Below the pieces are notes generated by a model. It was not told the DNA's origin. It worked only from the letters and a program-made list of their open reading frames with translations, and did no database searches. DNA of 64,000 nt from Candidatus Desulfaltia sp. (GTDB lineage Bacteria > Desulfobacterota > Desulfobacteria > Desulfobacterales > ETH-SRB1), in NCBI GenBank assembly GCA_030656555.1, contig JAUSPN010000015.1:1-64000 (forward strand). Direction: 5' to 3'. This document shows, piece by piece, positions 27,194 to 36,121 of this stretch. Every line of letters starts with the position of its first letter. Position 1 is the first letter of the stretch. Both the position numbers and the translations under genes were made by a program.

Positions 27194-28270
27194 ATGCCGA
27201 TAATATATAAATATTTGACCAGAGAAATCTTAAAATACTTTGCAATCATTTTAATAATGGTTGTAAGCATTTATGTTGCGGTCGATTTTTTCGAAAAAGT
27301 AGATAATTTTATGGAAGCAGGTCTTTCTATTTCAAAGACCTTTTCCTATTTAATATTAAAGATACCATTTATTGTCGTCCAGATAATTCCACTCAGCATC
27401 CTGCTTGCAGTGTTGATTGTTTTTGGCCTGATGACTAAAAACAATGAACTGGTTGCTTTAAAAAGCAGTGGCATAAGCATCTATTATTTTTTAATACCGG
27501 TAATTTTATTGGGAATAATATTTAGTGCATTTCTTTTTTTCCTGTCAGAGGTAATTGTTCCGGTAAGTATGGAAAATGCCAACAGGATATGGCTAAAAGA
27601 TGTCAGAAAAGAATCCGCCGTAATATCAAAGGAAAAAGATATCTGGATTAAGGGCAATCGCACAATAACGCACATAAAACACTATAATTTTGCAAACAGG
27701 GCCATATTCGGCATTACTATTAATTGTTTTGACGTAGATTTCAGGCTTATTAGAAGGATTGATGCAAAAAAAGGTCTTTTCATTCAAAACAGATGGTACC
27801 TGTATGATGTAGCGCAGCAAAATCTTAATAAGAAAGATAATAACTATAAGATAAACTTCCATGAAAAGATTATTGAGAAGTTGGATTTTATGCCGGATGA
27901 TTTAATGAGGGTTATAAAAAAATCTGAAGACATGAGTTTCAATGAGCTGATCGCATATATCAGAAAGATTGAAGCAGAAGGATATGACGCCACAAGTTAC
28001 AGGGTGGACCTTTATGCCAAGACAGCTTTTCCTTTTGTTTGCATTATTATGTGTATGATAGGCACAGGTATTGCTGTAAGGGTAAAAATCAAGGAAGGTC
28101 TGCCGGCCATCATTGCATGCGGCATAGGAATAGCATTTCTTTATTGGATCTCTTATAGCTTTTGCTTATCGCTTGGATATGGAGAAATGCTTCCACCTGC
28201 TATTGCAGCATGGGCTGCAAATCTTATTTTTTTATGTTTTGGCACGTTTGTATTATTGAATGCTGATTAG
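27194..28270 (+). CDS. lptG: LPS export ABC transporter permease LptG
   Basis: A 358-residue second permease of the Lpt exporter. It starts with IYKYLTREILKYF, has three N-terminal helices, a periplasmic domain (about 95-265) and three C-terminal helices. The stretch VALKSSGISIYYFL is typical of the family. It follows lptF after a spacer filled by a repeat. Confidence 0.92.
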   Translation: MPIIYKYLTREILKYFAIILIMVVSIYVAVDFFEKVDNFMEAGLSISKTFSYLILKIPFIVVQIIPLSILLAVLIVFGLMTKNNELVALKSSGISIYYFLIPVILLGIIFSAFLFFLSEVIVPVSMENANRIWLKDVRKESAVISKEKDIWIKGNRTITHIKHYNFANRAIFGITINCFDVDFRLIRRIDAKKGLFIQNRWYLYDVAQQNLNKKDNNYKINFHEKIIEKLDFMPDDLMRVIKKSEDMSFNELIAYIRKIEAEGYDATSYRVDLYAKTAFPFVCIIMCMIGTGIAVRVKIKEGLPAIIACGIGIAFLYWISYSFCLSLGYGEMLPPAIAAWAANLIFLCFGTFVLLNAD

Positions 28271-28331
28271 TGTAAAAAAGATTTATCTTTGGGCTGTTTT
28301 CACCACAGAGCACACAGAGATCACAGAGAAA

Positions 28332-29633
28332 ATGCTTTTTTTATATAATATCCTTTTTTTAATAGGAATTACCATTGGGCTTCCTCTGATAATTCCGCTT
28401 GTGCTCGCAACCGATAAAAGGCGAAAAACAGTTCTTCACAGGCTGGGGCTTTTACCGCTTCCAAAGGCGATAAGCCAAAACAGATCCCGAAAACCTTACA
28501 ACAGACCGATATGGATACATGCCCTTTCTGTGGGCGAGGTTCTTTCCGCAGTTCCTCTAATTAAAGAATTAAAGGGCTGTTTTAAATATCAGGATATTGT
28601 TTTTTCAGCTTCCACAAAAACAGGGTTTGAAATAGCAAACAATCTTTTAAAAGAAAATGTAGATGCAATATTTTTCTTTCCTTATGATTTGCTGATTTCG
28701 GTAAAACATATTGCAACAAAAGTTGATCCCGCTATTGTTATTATTGTTGAGTCTGATATATGGCCGAATTTTATGTTTGAAATGAAAAGGCGCAATGTTC
28801 CTGTGATCCTTGTAAACGCAAGGCTTTCAAGAAAATCATATTTTGGATACAAACGGTTTTTATTCTTTTTTAAAAGACTTTTTTTATCCTTTTCAAAAAT
28901 TTGCGTTCAGTCTTCGAAAGACGCTCATTGCTTCAGCCTTCTCGGGATTCCGCCGGGCAGGATAACAATAACCGGAAATATAAAATTTGACCAGCAATAC
29001 GATTTCGCCGGATGTGAAGAAATGGATAAATTAAGACAATCTTTACTTGTTAATCCGTCTCAAAAGATCCTGCTCGCAGGAAGTACTCATTACGGAGAAG
29101 AAGCAATACTGCTTGACGCCTTTTCAAGACTAAAAAAGGAATATCCATATCTTGTCCTTATTATTGTCCCCAGAAATCCGGATCGAGCCAAATCAGTATG
29201 CCGAATTTGTAAATCAGCGGGTCTTTTTGCGGTCACAATGTCTGAGCTTGAAGAAAAAAAGATTAGGCAGGATGTGATCGTTGTCGACAGTATAGGGCTG
29301 TTAAAAACGCTTTACGCCATAGCAGATATAGCCTTTGTGGGCGGAAGCCTTGTAAACTGCGGGGGGCACAATCCTCTTGAGCCTGCTGCATTTTCCCGGC
29401 CGATTATCTTTGGGCCGGACATGAGCGATTTCGCAGATATATCGGATATGCTTATAAGCTCTGGTGGAGCTGTCTCTGTGCAGGATGCAGAAAGCATATA
29501 TAATATTGTATCAGAGCTGCTGACTGATAATCAAAAAGCCGGGAAAATGGGAAGCATGGCTTTCAAAGCCTTTAATGCCAACAAAGGGGCTGTTGAAAAG
29601 ACGTTGAATGTGATTGAGATATTTTGTAATTGA
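28332..29633 (+). CDS. waaA: 3-deoxy-D-manno-octulosonic acid transferase
   Basis: A 433-residue GT30 enzyme that adds Kdo to lipid IVA. Motifs: IWIHALSVGEVLSAVPLI near residue 57, the VESDIWPNF stretch, and the C-terminal FVGGSLVNCGGHNPLEPAAF donor-binding region. I chose the ATG at 28332, which restores the normal family N-terminus (a membrane helix). The frame upstream to 28260 is a CACAGAG-type repeat read through. It probably adds Kdo before the acyltransferase and heptosyltransferases encoded downstream act. Confidence 0.94.
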   Translation: MLFLYNILFLIGITIGLPLIIPLVLATDKRRKTVLHRLGLLPLPKAISQNRSRKPYNRPIWIHALSVGEVLSAVPLIKELKGCFKYQDIVFSASTKTGFEIANNLLKENVDAIFFFPYDLLISVKHIATKVDPAIVIIVESDIWPNFMFEMKRRNVPVILVNARLSRKSYFGYKRFLFFFKRLFLSFSKICVQSSKDAHCFSLLGIPPGRITITGNIKFDQQYDFAGCEEMDKLRQSLLVNPSQKILLAGSTHYGEEAILLDAFSRLKKEYPYLVLIIVPRNPDRAKSVCRICKSAGLFAVTMSELEEKKIRQDVIVVDSIGLLKTLYAIADIAFVGGSLVNCGGHNPLEPAAFSRPIIFGPDMSDFADISDMLISSGGAVSVQDAESIYNIVSELLTDNQKAGKMGSMAFKAFNANKGAVEKTLNVIEIFCN

Positions 29634-29831
29634 AGATTGAAGATTGAAGATTTGGTTCCCGAACGAAAACCTCTTGTTTGTCATTTCGACTGAAGGGAGA
29701 AATCTTTTAACGCAAGTATTTTCAAAATCATAAGATTTCTCGCTTCGCTCGAAATGATCCGCCTCCGGCGGAGATAGTTTTCATTCAGGCGCTATTTATT
29801 TCTCTTGTTTTCAATCTTCAATCTTCAATAC
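29634..29831. repeat. nested palindromic repeats between waaA and lpxK
   Basis: Outer arms are tandem TTGAAGA units (29632-29651) and their inverse TCAATCT units (29810-29828). Inside lies a TCATTTCGA-type palindrome (29677-29757) whose ends TCATTTCGA and TCGAAATGA are complementary. Related copies lie at 34386 and 37683. No gene is seen. Confidence 0.7.
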
Positions 29832-29834
29832 CAA

Positions 29835-31088
29835 ATGGGCAATCAGATGACAGACAAAATCAGAACAAAGATTAAAAGCATTATGACAGGTAAGGATAAA
29901 ACCTGTTTTTTTTCTATAGGGTCCTTTTTGTTTATTATTTCCCTTGCATACGGTTATGCTGTAAAATTAAGAGAATTCTGCTATAAAACAGGGATAGTAA
30001 AATCAAAAAAGCTGCCCTGTGCGGTAATATCTATCGGGAATATAACGGTTGGCGGAACAGGAAAAACTCCGATGACCATCAAAGTGGCACAAATAATTAG
30101 GCACCTTGGCTATAAGGTAGCCATAATCAGCAGAGGATATAAGGGGGGAGCGGAAAAAACAGGAGGAATTGTAAGCAACGGGCATACTATATTCATGGAG
30201 CCTGAAAAGGCGGGTGACGAACCATTTATGATGGCCGCAAAGGTGGAAAACACACCTGTTGTTGTAGGTCAAAACAGGTACAAGGCCGGCAGGCTTGCTA
30301 TCAAGGAATTCGATCCTGATGTTATTGTGCTTGATGATGCTTTCCAGCATCTGAACCTGAAGCGAGACATTGATATTGTCCTTTTGGATTGCCGCCGTCC
30401 TTTTGGCAACGCGCATCTTCTTCCAAGGGGCATTTTAAGAGAGCCAATTTCTGCATTAAAGCGAAGTAATGCATTTGTTTTAACAAGGTTTGATTTTGCT
30501 TCCGATTATATCAGGCAAACTGCTGTGGATAAAATTGAAAGCCTGGCGCCCGGCAGACCGGTTTTCAGATCTTTTCATGTCCCAAATCTTTATAAACCGG
30601 CAAATGACAAAAAGAGAATGCCCGGCGGCATCAAGTTAACACCCCCACCCGGCCCTCCCCCTTCAAAGGGGAGGGTTTGGGAGGGGGTGAAAAAAGGAAA
30701 TTCCTATACAATCGAGTTGCAGAACTTTGATTCCGTTTTGTTACATGGACGCAGAGTCGCTGCCTTTTCAGGGTTGGCAGAAAATAATGATTTTCGCAGA
30801 ACAGTTGAAAGCCTTAAATGCGATTTAATCGATTTTTTTGAATTTCCGGATCACCATAAATATACGGAAAATGATCTGCAAACAATCATACAATCGTCAA
30901 TTAATGCTCAAGCTGAATTTATTCTCACAACTGAAAAGGACTATGTGCGGATTTCCGGCAAAAGTTCATGGCCCATAGAGATTGTTGTTGTCGGCATAGA
31001 GCTTTCCCTGGGAGATGATGAAAGTGCCTTTATCGATTTTATTAAAACCAATCTTAAAGAGATAAGAAAACGCAGGGAAACATTTTAG
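29835..31088 (+). CDS. lpxK: tetraacyldisaccharide 4'-kinase
   Basis: About 417 residues. LpxK phosphorylates the 4' position of the lipid A disaccharide. Walker A GNITVGGTGKTPMT is near residue 65, followed by AIISRGYKG and the VLDDAFQHLNLKRDIDIVLLD stretch. The family is usually about 330-370 residues. Part of the excess is a roughly 17-23-residue insert (TPPPGPPPSKGRVWEG) encoded by the palindrome at 30640-30689, which keeps the frame open. The start is uncertain: ATG 29835 or 29847. The frame to 29805 is repeat. Confidence 0.9.
   Translation: MGNQMTDKIRTKIKSIMTGKDKTCFFSIGSFLFIISLAYGYAVKLREFCYKTGIVKSKKLPCAVISIGNITVGGTGKTPMTIKVAQIIRHLGYKVAIISRGYKGGAEKTGGIVSNGHTIFMEPEKAGDEPFMMAAKVENTPVVVGQNRYKAGRLAIKEFDPDVIVLDDAFQHLNLKRDIDIVLLDCRRPFGNAHLLPRGILREPISALKRSNAFVLTRFDFASDYIRQTAVDKIESLAPGRPVFRSFHVPNLYKPANDKKRMPGGIKLTPPPGPPPSKGRVWEGVKKGNSYTIELQNFDSVLLHGRRVAAFSGLAENNDFRRTVESLKCDLIDFFEFPDHHKYTENDLQTIIQSSINAQAEFILTTEKDYVRISGKSSWPIEIVVVGIELSLGDDESAFIDFIKTNLKEIRKRRETF
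30640..30689 (+). repeat. GC-rich palindrome read in frame inside lpxK
   Basis: CACCCCC (30640-30646) pairs with GGGGGTG (30683-30689), and CCCTCCCC (30653-30660) with GGGGAGGG (30668-30675), giving a long imperfect hairpin. It resembles the CCCTCCCC...GGGGAGGG repeats common between genes in many bacteria, but here it lies in an open frame. Confidence 0.8.
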
Positions 31089-31283
31089 CCACAAAGGCAC
31101 AAAGGCACAAAGGAAGGATATGATTAATAAATTGAGGAATTGCGAATTGAGGGATTGAGGAATTAAAAATGACAACATCCTTCAATTCGGAATCCCTAAA
31201 TCCCTAAATTCCCAAATTATGAATTTTAAGAGAATTATATTATAATCCTGGTGTCTTGGTGCCTTGGTGGCTAAACTATTATC
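31089..31283. repeat. short tandem and inverted repeats between lpxK and the next glycosyltransferase
   Basis: Starts with AAAGGCACA units, then GAATTGAGGGATTGAGG-type sequence and its inverse AATCCCTAAATCCC about 50 bp later. No gene is seen. Confidence 0.5.
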
Positions 31284-32039
31284 ATGAAAAAACCAAAAAT
31301 AAGCATAGCAGTTATTGCAAAGAACGAAGCGGACAGAATCGGTCGTCTGCTCAAAAGTGCGGAATTTGCGGATGAAATAGTTGTTGTTGACTCTGGAAGC
31401 ACGGATAATACCCAGGCTCTCTGCGAACAAATGGGTGCTAAAGTTGTGTTTAATAAATGGCCTGGATATGCTGCTCAAAAACAGTTTGCCATGGATTACA
31501 CAACATCGGAGTGGATACTCAACCTTGATGCAGATGAAGAAATATCAGGCCCGCTTGCAAAAGAAATACAGAACGCAATAAAAAATGCCGGCCCTGATGT
31601 ATCCGCCTTTTCCATGCCGAGACTATCCAGGTATCTCGGCAGATGGATAAAACACGGCGGATGGTACCCTGATCGCAAGGTGCGCCTTGTTCGCAGGGGC
31701 AAAGGAGTATGGAAAGGGGATGGCCTTCACGAACAACTGATTGTTAATGGAAAGATAGAGCAGCTCTCTGAACCGATTCTTCATCATGTTTACCGTAATA
31801 TTTCAGATCATGTGGTAACCATAAACAGGTTTTCAGATATTTACGCTGTGGAACGCGGCCTGGCCGGCGGCTGGTTTGTTTTTGCAGGCGCAGTTCATGC
31901 TCTTGGCAAATTCGCAGAATGTTATTTATGGAAACTTGGTTTTTTAGACGGCATTCCCGGGCTTGTTATTGCCATGAATTCAGCCTGGTATGTATTCCTT
32001 AAGCATGCCAAGGCATGGGAGTCTGGCCTGCATGTTTGA
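31284..32039 (+). CDS. glycosyltransferase family 2, LPS core (WaaE/KdtX-like)
   Basis: A 251-residue GT2 enzyme of the WaaE-like group, which adds glucose to heptose I in some bacteria. It has the nucleotide-sugar fold opening ISIAVIAKNEADRIG, DSGSTDNT, the DXD-type ILNLDADEE, and a C-terminal PGLVIAMNSAWYVFLKHAK stretch typical of this subgroup. Its end overlaps the start of the acyltransferase gene by 8 bp. Acceptor and sugar are inferred only by family. Confidence 0.88.
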   Translation: MKKPKISIAVIAKNEADRIGRLLKSAEFADEIVVVDSGSTDNTQALCEQMGAKVVFNKWPGYAAQKQFAMDYTTSEWILNLDADEEISGPLAKEIQNAIKNAGPDVSAFSMPRLSRYLGRWIKHGGWYPDRKVRLVRRGKGVWKGDGLHEQLIVNGKIEQLSEPILHHVYRNISDHVVTINRFSDIYAVERGLAGGWFVFAGAVHALGKFAECYLWKLGFLDGIPGLVIAMNSAWYVFLKHAKAWESGLHV

Positions 32040-32934
32040 TTTACAAGAGATTGCATACAAAGTTGCCGGCCTGCTTAAACTTTTGGGCCTTATCCCGCGC
32101 AAGACAGCATTCAAATTGGGTAACTTTATCGGACGAATTCTGTTTTTGTTTGATAAAAAGCATCGGAAAATAGCGATAGACAATCTGACACGTTCTTTTG
32201 GCCATGAAAAAAGTTCGTATGAGATTAAAATTCTTGTTAGACGTGTTTTTAAAAATCTCGGACAGATTATTTTTGAGATCGGGTGGTCTTTGAGGCTTGA
32301 GAGAAAAGACTTTCAAAAGCATTTTAATATTCAGGGATTGTCCAATTACAGCAATGCGTATAAAAAAGGTAAAGGCGTTTTGCTGCTTACCGCTCATATG
32401 GGGAACTGGGAGCTTTTGTCGATTATTATTGCTATGGCCGGCTATCCGGTCAGTGTCTTGTACCGGCCACTTGATTTTTTTTTGCTGGATCGCTTATTTG
32501 GTATGATAAGAGGTCGTTTTGGCGCAGAATTGATTCCCAGTGCCCAATCTATGCGCAAGATTCTGCAAAGCCTGAAACATGGTAAAGTTGTTGGAATGTT
32601 AATAGATCAGAATGTTGATTGGCATGAAGGGGTTTTTGTCGATTTTTTTGGCCACAGGGCATGCACAAACAAAGGCATGGCGCTTTTGGCACGCAGGACC
32701 GAGTCGCCTGTTGTCCCTGTTTTTTTAGTACGTGAAAAATCAGGATTCAGGGCCGAATTTGGATCGGAAATTCCCTTAATAAAAACAGAAGACATTAGAA
32801 AAGATATTGAAGAAAACACCCAGCAGTATAACAGGATTGTAGAAGACTTTATCCGTCAATACCCTGACCAGTGGTTCTGGGTTCATCAACGATGGAAAAC
32901 AAAACCATACTGCCAATGGCCTAAGGAAATTTAG
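32032..32934 (+). CDS. lysophospholipid acyltransferase family protein (LpxL/HtrB-like)
   Basis: About 300 residues, a Kdo2-lipid A late acyltransferase-type protein that would add a secondary acyl chain. The catalytic HX4D/E box is HMGNWE near residue 121, followed by VLYRPLDF and the C-terminal DQWFWVHQRWKTKP, all typical of LpxL/LpxM. I chose the ATG at 32032 with GGGAG upstream; the longer frame from 31990 lies inside the preceding gene. Confidence 0.92.
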   Translation: MFDLQEIAYKVAGLLKLLGLIPRKTAFKLGNFIGRILFLFDKKHRKIAIDNLTRSFGHEKSSYEIKILVRRVFKNLGQIIFEIGWSLRLERKDFQKHFNIQGLSNYSNAYKKGKGVLLLTAHMGNWELLSIIIAMAGYPVSVLYRPLDFFLLDRLFGMIRGRFGAELIPSAQSMRKILQSLKHGKVVGMLIDQNVDWHEGVFVDFFGHRACTNKGMALLARRTESPVVPVFLVREKSGFRAEFGSEIPLIKTEDIRKDIEENTQQYNRIVEDFIRQYPDQWFWVHQRWKTKPYCQWPKEI

Positions 32935-32977
32935 CCACAGACCCACACAGACAAACACAGACAGGATAGTATGGTAA

Positions 32978-33185
32978 AAAGTGCCTAAAGTGAGCTAAAG
33001 TATATTAAAGTGCCTAAAGTTAAGGAATGCGCCTTCGGCGCTGCTAATTTTAACTTTTTTACCATACAACTTTGCTCACTTTGTTTCCGGCTGAAGTTAT
33101 AATCAAGCCCTGAAGATATATAACACGCCGAAGGCGTACCACAACTTTAGGCATTTTAGGCACTTTAGCTCACTTTAGGCACTTA
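32978..33185. repeat. AGTGCCTAA-type repeat, locus 4
   Basis: The left arm (32978-33028) is the reverse complement of locus 3. It continues into the GCGCCTTCGGCGC hairpin and GCTAATTTTAAC also seen at locus 1. The right arm (about 33141-33185) has the units inverted (ACTTTAGGC, ACTTTAGCTC). The whole gap 32935-33231 is repeat sequence with no gene. Confidence 0.85.
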
Positions 33186-33231
33186 TGTACGCACCGAAGG
33201 TGCGCCAACTTGAAATAAGAAACCTTTAAAT

Positions 33232-34257
33232 TTGAGCAATATCAAACAGCTCCTTATCCGTTCCACAAACTGGATTGGCGATGCAGTCATGACCACGCCT
33301 GCTGTCCGGGCAATCAGAAAAAACTTTCCTCATGCCGAAATAAGCATATTAACCAGGCCATGGGTTGCTCCTGTGTTTGAAAGCAGCCCTTATATTGATA
33401 ATATGCTAATTTATGATGATTTTGGAAAGCACAAAGGCCTTTCCGGGAAGCTGCGGCTTGCAAGGGAATTGAAACAATACGGTTTTGATGCGGCAATCCT
33501 GCTGCAAAACGCCTTTGAAGCCGCCCTTATTGCATTTTTTGCCGGCATTCCATGTAGAATCGGGTACAATACAGATGCCAGAAGTTTTTTATTGACCCAC
33601 TCTGTTTCCTGTACGCCTCGAATCAAGAAGATGCATCAAACCGGATATTACTTAGACATTCTCCACGGGATAGGTCTTGACACAGACGGCCCTGGGCTGG
33701 ATCTTGTTGTAGCTAAGAAATATCAAAAGAGCGCCGCGGAAATTTTGGAAGAACATGGCATATCAAGGGCAGATAGATTGGTCGGGATCAACCCGAGCGC
33801 CACCTTTGGTCCCGCCAAACAGTGGTTTCCGGAACGTTACGCTGCTTTATCTGATAAAATACAAGAAGTTTTTGGGGCCGGCATACTTCTTTTTGGAGGT
33901 CCGGGAGACAGAGAACTGGGTTTAAGAATTTCACAGAAGATGCAGCATCCACCGGTTGATCTTTGTGGAAAAACAGATCTTGGAGAAGCAATAGCCTTGA
34001 TTAAAGAATGCGATCTTTTTATTACGAACGATTCCGGCTTGATGCATGTAGCAGCAGCGCTCGATGTGCCATTGATCGCTATTTTTGGCTCCACAAATCC
34101 TGTAACTACAGGGCCGCAGAGTCAAAGAAGCAAAATTGTGCGCGTTCCAATCAAATGCAGCCCCTGCCTGAAACCAGAATGTCCTGAAGGTCATCTAAAA
34201 TGCATGGATCAGATAGACGTTGAGATGGTTTTTGATGTTGCGAAGGAAATTTTGTGA
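33232..34257 (+). CDS. waaF: lipopolysaccharide heptosyltransferase II
   Basis: A 341-residue GT9 enzyme that adds the second heptose to the inner core. It starts with TTG and shows LLIRSTNWIGDAVMTTPAVRAI, GINPSATFGPAKQWFPERYA near residue 184 and FITNDSGLMHVAAALDVPLIAIFGSTNP near 263, all characteristic of WaaF. The Cys-rich CSPCLKPECPEGHLKCM tail is also usual in this family. The start lacks a clear ribosome binding site, the upstream region being repeat. Confidence 0.94.
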   Translation: MSNIKQLLIRSTNWIGDAVMTTPAVRAIRKNFPHAEISILTRPWVAPVFESSPYIDNMLIYDDFGKHKGLSGKLRLARELKQYGFDAAILLQNAFEAALIAFFAGIPCRIGYNTDARSFLLTHSVSCTPRIKKMHQTGYYLDILHGIGLDTDGPGLDLVVAKKYQKSAAEILEEHGISRADRLVGINPSATFGPAKQWFPERYAALSDKIQEVFGAGILLFGGPGDRELGLRISQKMQHPPVDLCGKTDLGEAIALIKECDLFITNDSGLMHVAAALDVPLIAIFGSTNPVTTGPQSQRSKIVRVPIKCSPCLKPECPEGHLKCMDQIDVEMVFDVAKEIL

Positions 34258-34302
34258 GCTATATTTACCGCAGAGCCGCTGAGAACGCAAAGAAATTTAT
34301 TT

Positions 34303-34335
34303 TTTTAAATTGTCGTGAGAGGCGACAATTTAAAA
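34303..34335. terminator. 13-bp hairpin downstream of waaF
   Basis: TTTTAAATTGTCG (34303-34315), loop of 7, CGACAATTTAAAA (34323-34335), perfect. Being flanked by T on the left and A on the right, it could end transcription in either direction. Confidence 0.45.
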
Positions 34336-34385
34336 ACTAAGCTGTCTAATTTAATATAATATGAAACCCTCCAAAACTATCGATA

Positions 34386-34446
34386 TTTGTCATTTCGACC
34401 GAAGGGAAAAATCTTAACAGACTTGAATTATTAAGATAATATTCGA
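34386..34446. repeat. TCATTTCGA-type repeat (decayed copy)
   Basis: TTTGTCATTTCGACCGAAGG, then AATCTTAACAGACTTGAAT, matches the copy at 37683-37766 but its right half is degraded. The gap 34258-34590 between waaF and waaC holds this copy, the hairpin at 34303 and CAGAG-type short repeats; no gene. Confidence 0.65.
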
Positions 34447-34590
34447 TCTTCTGGTATTATTAATTATCGCAAAGCGATTGAGAACATTTCTTTTCTGCCC
34501 TCTCAGCAGAAAAGAAATAATATTTCCCCTCCGCGACCTCTGCGTCTTGAGCGAAGCGGGCGGTGAAAAAATAAAAGTAATGGGGATTCT

Positions 34591-35676
34591 GTGAACATAC
34601 TCATTGTAAAATTGAGCGCAATCGGTGATGTGATCCATACCCTTCCTGCTCTGAATGCCGTTAGAAAAAAGTATCCTGACGCACATATTACATGGCTTGT
34701 GGAAGAAGCGGCATACAGCATTATCAAAGGGCACAAAGCGCTTGACAGAATAATTGTTTCAAAAAGAAAGACATGGCTGAAAGGGCTTGCCGGGCATTCC
34801 TGCCTTAAAAATATAAGAGAGGCCTGCGGTTTTATTAAGGAGCTGCTGGATACCAGATACGACATAATACTCGATTTTCAGTCTCTGCTTAAAAGCGGGG
34901 TTTTAATAGAGCTGGCCAGGGGAGGGCGGAAAATCGGCTTTGACAAAGGCATGCAGCACCAGGAACACAGCTATATATTCTTAAATGAACGTATTAAGCC
35001 GGTTGATATGGATGTTCACGCTCTGATCAGGGGAATGATGCTTTTAGAATCTATAGGGATTCATTCTCGTGAAGCTGTATTTAATGTTCCGATTTCAGAC
35101 CAGGACCACAATACTGCAGATGATCTGCTGATGCGCTGCGGTATAAAAACGCCCAAGCTGCTTGTTGCAATAAATCCAATGGCAAAATGGGAAACAAAGC
35201 TCTGGGATAATCTGAAATTTTCAAACCTTGCAGACAGGCTGATTAAACAGGCAAATGCCGATGTAATTTTTACGGGAAGCCATGAAGATAGCGAAGCAAT
35301 CGAGGATATTATTTCAAACATGAAAGCCGGAGCTGCCAATCTTGCCGGCAAGACAGACCTGAAAACACTGGCCGCACTTTATGAAAAAGCATCTATTGTT
35401 GTTTCGACCGACACAGGACCCATGCATCTGGCCGCAGCTATTGGAACGCCTGTTGTGGCCCTTTTCGGACCTACAGCGCCGTGGAGAACCGGTCCGTTTG
35501 GGCCTGGTCATACAATTATCAGGGCAGATCTGGAATGCGGCCCCTGTTTTAAAAGACAGTGCAAAACAATTGACTGCATGAAACAGATCACTGTTGATCA
35601 GGTTTTTGACGCAGCAATGTCTGTAATATTTACCACAGAGATCACGAAAAACACAATTCAGGCAGATAGGCTATAG
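34591..35676 (+). CDS. waaC: lipopolysaccharide heptosyltransferase I
   Basis: A 361-residue GT9 enzyme that adds the first heptose to Kdo. It starts with GTG (GGGGA 6 bp upstream) and shows ILIVKLSAIGDVIHTLPAL, ITWLVEEAAYSI, NPMAKWETKLW and VVSTDTGPMHLAAAIGTPVVALFGPT. The last about 18 codons (after FDAAM) look like CACAGAG-type repeat read through. A second copy of the 3' end with an alternative tail occurs at 36449-36510, so the present C-terminus may be secondary. Confidence 0.94.
   Translation: MNILIVKLSAIGDVIHTLPALNAVRKKYPDAHITWLVEEAAYSIIKGHKALDRIIVSKRKTWLKGLAGHSCLKNIREACGFIKELLDTRYDIILDFQSLLKSGVLIELARGGRKIGFDKGMQHQEHSYIFLNERIKPVDMDVHALIRGMMLLESIGIHSREAVFNVPISDQDHNTADDLLMRCGIKTPKLLVAINPMAKWETKLWDNLKFSNLADRLIKQANADVIFTGSHEDSEAIEDIISNMKAGAANLAGKTDLKTLAALYEKASIVVSTDTGPMHLAAAIGTPVVALFGPTAPWRTGPFGPGHTIIRADLECGPCFKRQCKTIDCMKQITVDQVFDAAMSVIFTTEITKNTIQADRL
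35594..35653 (+). repeat. direct repeat, copy 1 (waaC 3' end)
   Basis: GATCAGGTTTTTGACGCAGC followed by AATG and, after a diverged stretch, GAGATCACGAAAAACA. The same order of blocks recurs at 36449-36510, 855 bp away, with higBA in between. Confidence 0.88.
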
Positions 35677-35792
35677 GCTGTTAGTTTTTTGTAACCTAAA
35701 TGCCTTCAGCCTACAGCCTAAACAACCTGAGTAGATAGCCTTAAGCCTAAACAACCAGAATAATTACAGAGAGCATTCTTTTAAAAAACAAC

Positions 35793-35819
35793 TTGACTCA
35801 TAACGTTATGCGTTATAAT
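35793..35819 (+). promoter_or_regulatory. higBA promoter with internal palindromic operator
   Basis: TTGACT (35793-35798) and TATAAT (35814-35819) flank the perfect 12-bp palindrome CATAACGTTATG (35799-35810). The higB start is 12 bp downstream of the -10 element. A palindrome in the spacer is a natural site for HigA autorepression. The 15-bp spacing is short of the ideal. Confidence 0.55.
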
Positions 35820-35830
35820 ATGATGTTGCG

Positions 35831-36112
35831 ATGATAGAAAGTTTCAAATGCAAAGAAACGGAAAAGATTTTTGATAGGCAGTTTTCTAAAAAACTACCGA
35901 CAAATATTCAGCAGATTGCGTTTCGGAAGCTCAGGATGTTGAATCGGAGCTCAACGGTTCAAGATTTAAGAGTTCCACCTGCAAATCGGTTTGAAGCTCT
36001 ATCTGGAAAAAGAAAAGGACAGCACAGTATCCGTATTAATGATCAATGGAGGATCTGTTTTAAATGGCAAGATGGAAATGCATACAATGTTGAGATTGTT
36101 GATTATCATTGA
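35831..36112 (+). CDS. higB: HigB-family toxin (RelE/ParE-like)
   Basis: A 93-residue ribosome-dependent mRNA interferase of the HigB type. It opens with MIESFKCKETEKIFDRQFSK and has LRVPPANRFEALSGKRKGQHS and RINDQWRICFKW, the hallmark strand pattern of HigB. It precedes its antitoxin gene by 9 bp, the usual reversed order for higBA. Confidence 0.93.
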   Translation: MIESFKCKETEKIFDRQFSKKLPTNIQQIAFRKLRMLNRSSTVQDLRVPPANRFEALSGKRKGQHSIRINDQWRICFKWQDGNAYNVEIVDYH

Positions 36113-36121
36113 GGTGATATA

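Noticed and set aside
30003..30416. 137-codon minus-strand frame within lpxK
   Set aside because: It is antisense to well-supported kinase motifs and has no family features.
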